DNA of 6,293 nt from the NCBI GenBank assembly GCA_012842325.1, contig DUTA01000079.1:1-6293 (forward strand). The letters run 5' to 3'. This document shows, one piece after another, positions 1-5,539 of this stretch. The notes beneath the pieces are model-generated. The model was not told the DNA's origin. It saw only the letters and a program-made list of their open reading frames with translations, and ran no database searches. Source of the stretch: Bacillota bacterium. Lineage in GTDB: Bacteria > Bacillota > DTU030. The position numbers were made by a program, and so were the translations under genes. Position 1 is the stretch's first letter. Every line of letters begins with the position of its first letter.

Positions 1-338
1 GCCAGTAGCCGGAGCAGTTTCCTGTTGTTGGCTGCGTCATCACCCTCGCTGCCGGAAAAGCGGGCCGAAAGGACCCCGGGGGCACCACCCAAATAATCGA
101 CTTCCAGTCCCGAATCATCGGCCAGGGCCGGCAAATTGCTGTAGCGGGCGGCGACAACGGCTTTCTTACAGGCGTTCTCCAAAAAGGTAGAACCGTTTTC
201 CTCGATGGGCCCCAGCGCGGGGAAATCGTGGAGGGACAGGAAGTGTAACCCCAAACCGGCCAGGGCCCTGCTGAACTCTCGGATCTTCCCTCGATTTTTC
301 GTCGCAAGCACCAGGGTTCTCCCTCTACTGCCTTCCAT
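1..338 (-). CDS. rdgB: XTP/dITP diphosphatase (RdgB/HAM1 family), C-terminus beyond window
   Basis: Hydrolyses non-canonical purine nucleoside triphosphates (XTP, dITP, ITP) to the monophosphate plus pyrophosphate, cleaning the cytosolic nucleotide pool. I translated the 112 complete codons visible. The family signatures are in order: ATKNRGK at residues 12-18 (phosphate-binding SxN/TxxK-type motif), ENA at 54-56, and LADDSGLEVD at 72-81 followed by PGVLSARF at 87-94, where the acidic DD pair belongs to the metal/catalytic site. The family is usually ~200 residues, so a little under half is missing at the left edge. The ATG at 338 is chosen because a GGGGGAAAGG ribosome site lies just upstream and the family motif starts at the expected distance. 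It overlaps the end of rph by 14 bases, suggesting translational coupling. The rph-rdgB order matches B. subtilis rph-ysnA. Identification is secure. Confidence 0.93.
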   Translation of the reverse strand, partial: MEGSRGRTLVLATKNRGKIREFSRALAGLGLHFLSLHDFPALGPIEENGSTFLENACKKAVVAARYSNLPALADDSGLEVDYLGGAPGVLSARFSGSEGDDAANNRKLLRLL

Positions 339-1086
339 TCCTTTCCCCCTCGATGGCCAGGATCAAATCGCCCAGGCATTCCTTCTCCAGGGCAATGAGT
401 TCTCCAATCCCCTTGCTGGCCAGGGCCAGCAATTCCTGGAGCTGGGCCGGCTGGAGGGGGGCTGCTTCGGCGGTACCCTGGAGTTCCACATAATGGCCCT
501 TTCCCGTCATCACCACATTCATATCCACCTCGGCCTGGGCATCCTCCTCAAAGCACAGATCCAGCATTGCCTGCCCGTTGACAATCCCAACACTGGTGGC
601 CCCGATGAATTCCTGGACCGGGAAGGTTTCCAGCCCCTCCTCCTGCCGGTACAGCCTGTAGATGGCGTCGACCAGGGCTATATAGCTCCCAGTGATGGCC
701 AGGGTTCGAGTTCCCCCGTCAGCCTGGATGACGTCGCAGTCCAGCCACACCGTCCGCTCCCCCAGGGCCTTTAAATCAACGGCCGCCCGGAGGGCACGGC
801 CGATAAGGCGCTGGATCTCGGAACTGCGGCCGCTGATGCGCCCCCGGGTTGCATCCCGGACATTGCGTACCGCCGTTGCCCGGGGCAGCATGGCATATTC
901 GGCCGTCACCCATCCCTGGCCGGTACCTTTAAGAAAGGACGGGACCTTATCCTCGATGGTAGCCGTACAGATGATTTTGGTATCTCCTGCTTCTATGAAC
1001 ACCGACCCTTCAGCATACTTAATAAAGTCCCTTGTAATCCGCACCGGTCGGAGTTCATCAAATCTTCTCCCATCAACCCTCTGCAT
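325..1086 (-). CDS. rph: Ribonuclease PH
   Basis: Phosphate-dependent 3'-5' exoribonuclease that trims the 3' ends of tRNA precursors and other RNAs, releasing nucleoside diphosphates; it works as a hexameric ring in the cytosol. The 253-residue protein is full length for the family. Visible hallmarks are DGRRFDELRPV near the N-terminus, SGRSSEIQRLIGR (85-97) with the phosphate-site arginine R87, CDVIQADGGTRT (117-128), and EEDAQAEVDMNVVMTG (180-195) carrying D182 and D188, spaced like the catalytic aspartates of B. subtilis RNase PH, then ELQGTAE (201-207). The ATG is preceded by a perfect AGGAGG (1093-1098) with a 6-base spacer. The gene follows the GntR gene by 84 bases and overlaps rdgB downstream. 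Nothing is missing or broken. Confidence 0.97.
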   Translation of the reverse strand: MQRVDGRRFDELRPVRITRDFIKYAEGSVFIEAGDTKIICTATIEDKVPSFLKGTGQGWVTAEYAMLPRATAVRNVRDATRGRISGRSSEIQRLIGRALRAAVDLKALGERTVWLDCDVIQADGGTRTLAITGSYIALVDAIYRLYRQEEGLETFPVQEFIGATSVGIVNGQAMLDLCFEEDAQAEVDMNVVMTGKGHYVELQGTAEAAPLQPAQLQELLALASKGIGELIALEKECLGDLILAIEGERNGRQ

Positions 1087-1100
1087 AATTTGCCTCCTAA

Positions 1101-1136
1101 CTATCCCGGCATCTGACTGCCCATTTCACTTACCAT
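1101..1136 (-). CDS. Possible 11-residue mini-ORF in front of rph
   Basis: A short frame reading MVSEMGSQMPG and ending in TAG lies between the GntR gene and rph. It has its own GGAGG (1141-1145) four bases before an ATG, and ends 14 bases before the rph start. The peptide resembles nothing I know. It could be a coupling or leader peptide for rph, the relic of a longer gene, or chance. The support is only the ribosome site and the position. Confidence 0.25.
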   Translation of the reverse strand: MVSEMGSQMPG

Positions 1137-1170
1137 TTTTCCTCCAACCACCAGGGGGTATACTGCTGCA

Positions 1171-2136
1171 TTAAGTGGCCTTTTTCAGTTCCAAAACCGC
1201 CGAATTCAGCCTGCTGATGGAGCCCTGGTCGGGTTTGAGGATAAATTCGATGACCTCAGTACCCGGGCGGACCAGCTCCTCTACTCCCTTTTTCCGCCCC
1301 GGTGATACCAGGACCGTTTCCACATCGGCCAGCAGACGGGCCAATTCTGCCCGATCCCGGGTAATGGTGTGGGGAAGACCGGTGGCATCTATGCCACACT
1401 GGGCCAAATAAAGTCTGACGCTGTGGGCAAATTTATCGGTAAGGCACACCAAAATGGCCTTTTTCGCCGGAATACTCCGGGCAACCCGGACGATGGTACC
1501 CACCTCCGGTTCCAGGGCTACCGCCACCAGCTTCTTTTTATTATCGAGGAGTTCAAAGACCTGCTCCACATGGTAAACAGTTGTCACAACCAGGTCTACT
1601 TCGGCCAGGAGACGGTTAACCTGGTCGGAATTGGCAATAAGATCATCCAGGATGACCGGTATAATGGCCACTCCCGATCCCAGGTGCAGCTGTTTGCCGA
1701 AGTATTCCAGTTGCTCCCGATTACATTCAATAAAGGCCACCTTGACCTGGCGGAGGACAGCCTTTTTCTCCCGCACCCGGGCCGTTACAATACTGGTAAA
1801 CTCATCAATGCTGAAGCCCAATTCGGCTGCTTCCTCTATGGCCAGGTCGATCATCTTTAAAACCCTCTCTTTTCTGCTCTCCCGGCGCAAGACCTGATCC
1901 CCCGAGGCCACGAAGGTCCCCTTGCCCTGCTGGGAGACAATAACCCCTTCTTCTTCCAATTCCCGAAAGGCCATACTGACGGTATTGCGGCTAATGGATA
2001 GTTCTTCTGCCAGCTGCCTTTCCGTGGGCAATTGTTCTCCCGCAACCAGCTTTCCCGCCCGGATCATTTCCAGGACCTGGGCCTTTATCTGCATATAGAT
2101 GGGAATCCCGTTCTTGCGCTGGATCTTCAGTTTCAC
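1171..2136 (-). CDS. GntR-family transcriptional regulator with unrecognised C-terminal sensor-like domain
   Basis: A DNA-binding regulator of 321 residues. Residues ~10-77 form a GntR-type winged helix: IPIYMQIKAQV, then LVAGEQLPTERQLAEELSISR, NTVSMAFRELEEEGVI and the wing QGKGTFVA. The shape of this head resembles the YtrA-like branch. Residues ~80-128 look helical and charged, a probable linker. Residues ~131-321 alternate predicted strands and helices (VKVAFIECN, GVAIIPVILDD, DLVVTTVYHV, KLVAVALEP, KAILVCLTD, VETVLVSPG), suggesting a Rossmann-like or periplasmic-binding-protein-like ligand domain. I do not recognise it as the UTRA, FadR or aminotransferase-type tail, so the ligand is unknown. 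The GTG at 2136 is preferred over an in-frame start at 2256 because GGGAGGGAGG sits six bases upstream, the winged helix then begins at the usual distance, and the longer form would overlap the upstream gene. It lies 37 bases after the UPF0316 gene and 84 before rph, so its targets may include its own operon. Confidence 0.88.
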   Translation of the reverse strand: MKLKIQRKNGIPIYMQIKAQVLEMIRAGKLVAGEQLPTERQLAEELSISRNTVSMAFRELEEEGVIVSQQGKGTFVASGDQVLRRESRKERVLKMIDLAIEEAAELGFSIDEFTSIVTARVREKKAVLRQVKVAFIECNREQLEYFGKQLHLGSGVAIIPVILDDLIANSDQVNRLLAEVDLVVTTVYHVEQVFELLDNKKKLVAVALEPEVGTIVRVARSIPAKKAILVCLTDKFAHSVRLYLAQCGIDATGLPHTITRDRAELARLLADVETVLVSPGRKKGVEELVRPGTEVIEFILKPDQGSISRLNSAVLELKKAT

Positions 2137-2173
2137 TGGGTTCCTCCCTCCCAACTGACCTCCCTGCCCCGGC

Positions 2174-2692
2174 TTATTTTGCCTTTTTCCCCCAAAAGCC
2201 ACCGTGGATAAACTGGGTATCCATGACGGTAACAAAGGAATCCCGGTCCAGCTCATCTATAACCCGCATCAATTCCGGTAACTTCTTGCGCCTGACAGTA
2301 ATAAGAAGGATCCGCCTTGGCCCCTCCCGGCCGGTTCCGGTGACAACGGTAACACCATAGCCCAGTTTGCGCAATTCCGTATCCATGTGTTCATCTTTAT
2401 CCTTGGGTATGACCTGGACCGTGGCGTGGCCGAGGGCCATCTTTTCCTCCACATAGCTGCCCACATAGTTTCCGGTGGCGAACCCCAGGGCATAGGCCAG
2501 CAGATTAAAGATATTGTCCAGGTTCTTTACCACCATGTTGAGGGCCAGGACATAGATTATCACTTCAAAAAAACCAATGACAGCCGCCTGAAGGCGCTTC
2601 CCCCGCACGACCAACAGTAATCTGATGGTGGCCATGGACATATCCAAAACCCGGGCGGCAAAAACCAGCAAATAACCGAGGGCTACTTCCAA
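2174..2692 (-). CDS. UPF0316/YebE-like membrane protein (DUF5698 + DUF2179)
   Basis: A 172-residue membrane protein of unknown function. The N-terminal half (residues ~3-82) is hydrophobic with about three membrane segments and carries the family pattern: ARVLDMSMATIRLLLVVRG, then IGFFEVIIYVLALNMVVKNLDN and AYALGFATGNYVGSYVEEKMA. The C-terminal half (~90-165) is a soluble DUF2179-type domain, with LRKLGYGVTVVTGTGREG followed by the strand RRILLITVRRK and ending near DSFVTVMDTQFIHGGF. The start is a TTG: an in-frame stop lies ten codons upstream with no ATG between, and GGGGAG stands about eight bases before it. Length is normal for the family. DUF2179 domains are thought to bind a small ligand, but that is family conjecture and no substrate can be read here. 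It is followed at 37 bases by the GntR gene, with which it is probably co-transcribed. Confidence 0.88.
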   Translation of the reverse strand: MEVALGYLLVFAARVLDMSMATIRLLLVVRGKRLQAAVIGFFEVIIYVLALNMVVKNLDNIFNLLAYALGFATGNYVGSYVEEKMALGHATVQVIPKDKDEHMDTELRKLGYGVTVVTGTGREGPRRILLITVRRKKLPELMRVIDELDRDSFVTVMDTQFIHGGFWGKKAK

Positions 2693-2719
2693 TTCCGCTT
2701 CTCCCCTTTTATCCTTTGA

Positions 2720-2827
2720 TTAGAAATCTTCTCCAGCCTGATCCAGAGACAGGCAATCTTTATCCTCGCCTATTGTAGCAGGGGAATCTGCAAGGGTCAA
2801 CATGCCCTTTGCCAACCTGGCTGCCAC
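2720..2827 (-). CDS. Doubtful small frame between gerM and the UPF0316 gene
   Basis: A protein-like open frame ends with TAA at 2720-2722 and extends back at least 52 codons (to 2878), including IQKGDEIGQIEGEGTALVAA. It has no ATG with a ribosome site. The coordinates given use a GTG nine bases after GAAGGG, giving 35 residues with an acidic tail ending QAGEDF. A strong GGGGAAGG at 2882-2889 abuts an ATT codon in the same frame, which is too close for normal initiation. It may be a small gene, a gene that lost its start, or chance. I do not recognise it. Confidence 0.2.
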   Translation of the reverse strand: MAARLAKGMLTLADSPATIGEDKDCLSLDQAGEDF

Positions 2828-2899
2828 CAGGGCGGTCCCTTCTCCCTCTATTTGTCCTATTTCGTCCCCCTTCTGTATAATCCTTCCCCAAAAGATATG

Positions 2900-2930
2900 A
2901 AAAAGTGCACCCTCTTACCGGATGTGCACT
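2900..2930 (-). terminator. Probable intrinsic terminator after the GerMN gene
   Basis: On the minus strand AGTGCAC and GTGCACT form a 7-bp stem around a 13-base loop (2911-2923), and the 3' arm runs directly into TTTTTC. It lies 60 bases downstream of the GerMN stop. The stem is short and the loop long, so it may be partial. Each arm is itself the palindrome GTGCAC, so a protein-binding role is an alternative. Confidence 0.5.
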
Positions 2931-2989
2931 ATTTACAAACACCTTCAAGTTAATTTTTCTAGCCAAAAAAGCCCGGTTTATTTCCTTCC

Positions 2990-3979
2990 TCATTCCCCAA
3001 CTGCATTTACCACCGGCACCCGGCAGCGCATATCGTCAATTTCTACTGCCCCGGGCAGGATGCCGTTGCCCCGGTCCTTGATCAGCAATTTGACATTCTG
3101 GATATGGGGAAACTCCATCAGGGAATAGAGGAGGGCTTTCAGGGCTTTGGTCTCATCCCAGGTCGTGTCGGCGGCCACTTCCTCACCCAGAATCAATTCG
3201 ATGGAGGCTGTCCCCTCCTTCACTTCGTAACTTCCCAGGGTAACACCGGCGGGGATCACCGGTTCAAGACCCACCAAATCCCCGGGTCCTTTGATAATTT
3301 CCTCTACCGTAAGCTGGCTGAGGCTACGGGAAAAATCCCTCACACCCTTGCTCACAGGGACCAGGTACCTGCCCTGATAGTCAAAGTACAAGACAACCAT
3401 TGCCTCACCCGGCTCCTGGGAAATGGGATTAAGCCAGGGCTGCCGTTCCAGGGGAATGCCAATCTCCACCCCTTCCGCCAATTCTTCCCTGACCTTGCCA
3501 TCGATTAAAAGCTGGACCCGTTCCACTTCAGGAAACTCCGTCAGGGTTTGGACCAGGGTTTCTACCGCCCACCGGGCCTGCAACCTGACCGGACCCAACT
3601 TGCGGGCAAACTCTTCGTTGAGATCCACATAGGCCGTCCCTTCCCGGAGATAAAGATCCCGCACCTTGGTTTCCGGCGGGATCGGGGCAATAAGACCCTC
3701 ACCGGCAGCGGCGCCGGCTATGAGCCTTTCCAGGGCCACCCTGACGGGGCGCTCGGTATTGCACAGTTTCTGATTAACAGGTACCAAATAGCCACCCTGC
3801 TGGGTGACATAGTAAAGAGTCACATATTTAGTTTCGTCAGACCCCACTGCACTGTTTATATTATTGGTTATTATCTCCCCCTGGGGCAATGTGGAAGCCA
3901 TGGGAGTTTGCTTTGCACATCCCATAAACAAAAGAAGGCCGGTTAAGAGGACAACCAGATATATGCTAAAAGCCTTCAT
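2990..3979 (-). CDS. gerM: GerM-like lipoprotein with two GerMN domains
   Basis: A sporulation/germination-associated lipoprotein expected on the outer face of a membrane. In B. subtilis, GerM contributes to the mother cell-forespore channel and spore cortex. Of 329 residues, the first ~20 form a signal peptide (hydrophobic run IYLVVLLTGLLLFMG) ending at Cys21; the lipobox LFMGC is slightly atypical, with F at -3. Two similar domains follow: GerMN-1 at ~52-175 (YVTLYYVTQQGGYLVPVNQ, LERLIAGAA, IPPETKVRDLYLREGTAYVDLN) and GerMN-2 at ~193-320 (MVVLYFDYQGRYLVPVSKG, VEEIIKGP, IPAGVTLGSYEVKEGTASIEL). The repeated LVPV and EGTA elements show internal duplication, as in B. subtilis GerM (~366 aa). 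The ATG at 3979 is preferred over one at 3988 because GGGAG is nine bases before it and directly abuts the other. The gerM-rph-rdgB neighbourhood supports the name. Confidence 0.88.
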   Translation of the reverse strand: MKAFSIYLVVLLTGLLLFMGCAKQTPMASTLPQGEIITNNINSAVGSDETKYVTLYYVTQQGGYLVPVNQKLCNTERPVRVALERLIAGAAAGEGLIAPIPPETKVRDLYLREGTAYVDLNEEFARKLGPVRLQARWAVETLVQTLTEFPEVERVQLLIDGKVREELAEGVEIGIPLERQPWLNPISQEPGEAMVVLYFDYQGRYLVPVSKGVRDFSRSLSQLTVEEIIKGPGDLVGLEPVIPAGVTLGSYEVKEGTASIELILGEEVAADTTWDETKALKALLYSLMEFPHIQNVKLLIKDRGNGILPGAVEIDDMRCRVPVVNAVGE

Positions 3980-4039
3980 TAGGCACATCTCCCAACTTAC
4001 GCTTTTTGTCCTTGCCGGCTGGTACTCCCGGGAACAATA

Positions 4040-4096
4040 TCAGAGCAAAAAAAACACAGGTAACAACTTGTTCCCTTTTAATATATTCGACACCAA
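4040..4096 (-). CDS. Possible 18-residue leader peptide upstream of gerM
   Basis: A consensus AAAGGAGG (4106-4113, minus strand) is followed nine bases later by a TTG that opens a frame reading MVSNILKGNKLLPVFFLL and ends in TGA. The peptide is basic then hydrophobic. The ribosome site is the strongest in the intergenic region and belongs to no other gene. The frame spans the 4059-4075 dyad and a run of eight T. It could be a regulatory leader, a tiny membrane peptide, or chance. Confidence 0.25.
   Translation of the reverse strand: MVSNILKGNKLLPVFFLL
4059..4075. promoter_or_regulatory. Operator-like dyad GGNAACAANTTGTTNCC
   Basis: A 17-base imperfect palindrome (GGTAACAACTTGTTCCC) in which all positions match except the third from each end and the centre. 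A further GGGAACAA half-site lies at 4030-4037. It sits about 80-95 bases upstream of the gerM start, a usual place for an operator. A GntR-type regulator is encoded downstream in the same direction and could bind here, but that is inference. Confidence 0.4.
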
Positions 4097-4138
4097 ATTA
4101 AAATTCCTCCTTTGCGCAGGAAAAATCTCTCCCGGATA

Positions 4139-4166
4139 TGTATTTCCCTACCGGGGAGGGAATACA
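4139..4166. repeat. Inverted repeat in the gerM-murB intergenic region
   Basis: TGTATTTCCCT (4139-4149) pairs with AGGGAATACA (4157-4166) across the loop ACCGGGG, with one bulged T. Neither side has a T-run, so it is not an intrinsic terminator. It may be an operator or a leader hairpin for either divergent gene. Confidence 0.5.
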
Positions 4167-4273
4167 CTTGCATAGAATTAATCCCAGGCAGGAGAATTAG
4201 AATAAAACCCGAAGATTTACTAGGCAGTCATAGCTGTGCCAGCTTCTATTAAAAAAGGACAAGGAGGACAAAA

Positions 4274-5149
4274 ATGGAAATAAGGGAATATGTACCCCTT
4301 GCCAACTACACTTCTTACCGGATCGGGGGGCCGGCCCGCTATTTTCTGGAACCCGGTTCCGACGCGGAAGTCCAGGCCGCCCTGGCCTTTGCCCGGGAGC
4401 GGGGTCTTCCCTATTATATCCTGGGCAAGGGTACCAATATTCTGGTCAGCGATGGGGGCATACCCGGAGTGGTAATCCATTTCGGCAGCCGTTTCTCCCA
4501 CATGGAGCTGGCCGGGGAACGGGTCACGGCCCAGGGCGGCCTCCTCCTCAACACCCTGATCCACCGGCTGGCGGAGCAGGATTTGGGCGGTTTCGAAATT
4601 CTGGCCGGAATACCGGGTTCGGTGGCGGGGGCAGTAGTCATGAATGCCGGCGCCCACCGGGTTTTTATCGGTGAATTCGTCGAGTCCGTAGACATCATTA
4701 CCGCCGACGGCAAGTTCAAGACCCTGGCCGGTTCCCAGTTGGGTTTTGCCTATCGCTACAGCATCTTCCAGGAAGAAAAGCACATCATTCTCCGGGTCCG
4801 CCTGCGGGCTGTGCCCCGGGAACAAGGGAAAATTAAAGAAACCATAGCCCTGGCCCTGGAGAAGCGGCGCCATCACCCCCAGCTCCCCAGCTGCGGCTCC
4901 ACCTTTCGTAACCCACCGGGCATTCCTGCCGGGAAATTAATCGAAGAATTGGGACTGAAGGGAACCAGGATCGGTGATGCCCAAATCGCCCCGGAACATG
5001 GCAACTTCATTGTCAACCTGGGTAAAGCCACCGCCCAGGACGTCTACAACCTCATCCGTCTGGTCCAGGCCAGGGCCAGGGAGGAACGGGGTATTAACCT
5101 GGAGCCGGAAGTAAAACTGTGGGGTGAATTCGAAAACCCTCCCGCATAG
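4274..5149 (+). CDS. murB: UDP-N-acetylenolpyruvoylglucosamine reductase (MurB, type II)
   Basis: FAD enzyme of the cytosol that uses NADPH to reduce UDP-GlcNAc-enolpyruvate to UDP-MurNAc, the second committed step of peptidoglycan synthesis. The 291-residue protein is normal for the shorter type II form of Gram-positives. In order: NYTSYRIGGPA (11-21) and ILGKGTNILVSDGG (49-62) of the FAD domain; AGIPGSVAGAVVMNAGA (111-127), the second FAD-binding signature; YRYS (160-163) with the substrate-site arginine R161; CGSTFRNP (207-214) with the proton-donor serine S209; and EPEVKLWG (277-284) with the catalytic glutamate E279. In the second signature an alanine (A118) stands where glycine is usual, a mild change. 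The ATG follows AAGGAGG (4261-4267) by six bases. It is a single gene here, divergent from gerM and convergent with ssrA, away from any cell-division cluster in view. Confidence 0.97.
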   Translation: MEIREYVPLANYTSYRIGGPARYFLEPGSDAEVQAALAFARERGLPYYILGKGTNILVSDGGIPGVVIHFGSRFSHMELAGERVTAQGGLLLNTLIHRLAEQDLGGFEILAGIPGSVAGAVVMNAGAHRVFIGEFVESVDIITADGKFKTLAGSQLGFAYRYSIFQEEKHIILRVRLRAVPREQGKIKETIALALEKRRHHPQLPSCGSTFRNPPGIPAGKLIEELGLKGTRIGDAQIAPEHGNFIVNLGKATAQDVYNLIRLVQARAREERGINLEPEVKLWGEFENPPA

Positions 5150-5161
5150 GGGAGGGTTTTT
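5133..5161. terminator. Shared bidirectional terminator of murB and ssrA
   Basis: AAAACCCTCCC (5133-5143) and GGGAGGGTTTT (5150-5160) form a perfect 11-bp stem with loop GCATAG. On the plus strand it runs into TTTTT and overlaps the last murB codons, so the TAG stop (5147-5149) lies in the loop. On the minus strand it begins eight bases after the tmRNA CCA end and has TTTT at the 3' arm. Both convergent transcripts can therefore end here. Confidence 0.92.
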
Positions 5162-5167
5162 CTTCAG

Positions 5168-5520
5168 TGGTGGAGGCGGGGGGGAGTTGCACCCCCCGTC
5201 CGAAGGTGTACATGCACGAGCTTCTACAGGCTTAGCCGCAGTTTTCCCCTTCATTCCCGGGGGCTCCCTACGGCTGGATACCCCGGGAACTAGCCCGTGT
5301 GTCTCCCACACCTTCCCCGGGCATGGAAGGTGTGGTAGCCTGCTCATATGACACCCGCTACCGTACCCGCAGGCAGGGTCCGGGCGGATGTAGCTGCACT
5401 ACTTAGGCAGCTAAGGCGTAGTTGTCGTTTGCGTTTAATTTAGGCCCATGGTTTTACGAGCCATGGAACTCGGCCTGCCACTCGTACCTATACCACCCCC
5501 GTCGAACCTAACTCGCCCCC
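5168..5520 (-). ncRNA. ssrA: Transfer-messenger RNA (tmRNA), tag ANDNYALAA
   Basis: Rescues stalled ribosomes with SmpB: it acts as an alanine tRNA and then as a short mRNA that tags the unfinished protein for proteolysis. The 353-base gene starts GGGGGCGAGTTAGGTTCGACGG and ends CGCCTCCACCA with CCA encoded. The ends pair as a 7-bp acceptor stem whose third pair is G-U, the alanine identity element. The tag frame runs 5432 down to 5403: GCA AAC GAC AAC TAC GCC TTA GCT GCC TAA. Upstream, CGAG (5469-5472) pairs with CTCG (5457-5460), and CCATGG in its loop (5461-5466) pairs with CCATGG at 5446-5451, making the first pseudoknot. A perfect 11-bp hairpin (5306-5316 with 5325-5335) lies in the pseudoknot region after the tag. 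The T-arm is GGGGGG-TGCAACT-CCCCCC, an unusual loop. No promoter fits in the 19 bases after smpB, so 5' processing of a longer transcript is likely. Confidence 0.97.
5403..5432 (-). other. tmRNA tag reading frame
   Basis: Encodes A-N-D-N-Y-A-L-A-A followed by TAA; with the alanine carried by tmRNA itself the added tag is AANDNYALAA. The resume codon GCA and the hydrophobic ALAA ending, read by ClpXP-type proteases, are typical. It lies just after the first pseudoknot. Confidence 0.95.
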
Positions 5521-5539
5521 ATGCTCTGAAAAAGCCTCA

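Larger units (their letters stand above)
3980..4273. promoter_or_regulatory. Divergent intergenic region between gerM and murB
   Basis: About 290 bases, partly AT-rich, with no confident gene. It must hold the promoters of gerM (minus) and murB (plus). I could not assign a convincing sigma-A or sporulation-sigma promoter to either. Two TAGAAT boxes (4173-4178 and 4198-4203, plus strand) could be -10 elements for murB but lack good -35 partners. It contains the dyads at 4059-4075 and 4139-4166 and the possible leader peptide at 4040-4096, listed separately. Confidence 0.5.

Noticed and set aside
205..774. Plus-strand frame of 189 codons opposite rph
   Set aside because: It is antisense to rph and rdgB, whose motifs are complete; it has no recognisable family features.
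692..1174. Plus-strand frame of 160 codons opposite rph
   Set aside because: Arg/Ser-rich shadow of the rph coding strand, with no ribosome site.
1369..1860. Plus-strand frame opposite the GntR gene
   Set aside because: Shadow frame; the minus strand encodes a clear winged helix and alternating strands/helices.
1171..2256. Longer GntR form starting at 2256
   Set aside because: The extra 40 residues precede a well-placed GTG with a strong ribosome site, overlap the UPF0316 gene and are not GntR-like.
2760..2993. Minus-strand 77-codon frame after gerM
   Set aside because: It crosses the probable terminator and its second half is Arg/Gly-rich low-quality sequence; the neighbouring frame ending at 2720 is more protein-like.
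3104..3946. Several plus-strand frames opposite gerM
   Set aside because: Antisense shadows of a gene with two GerMN domains and a signal peptide.
4220..4876. Minus-strand 218-codon frame opposite murB
   Set aside because: Shadow of murB, whose catalytic residues are all present in the plus frame.
4937..5351. Frames running through the tmRNA gene and the end of murB
   Set aside because: The region encodes a structured RNA; the frames on either strand (including 5124-5351 plus) are proline/glycine-rich chance frames.
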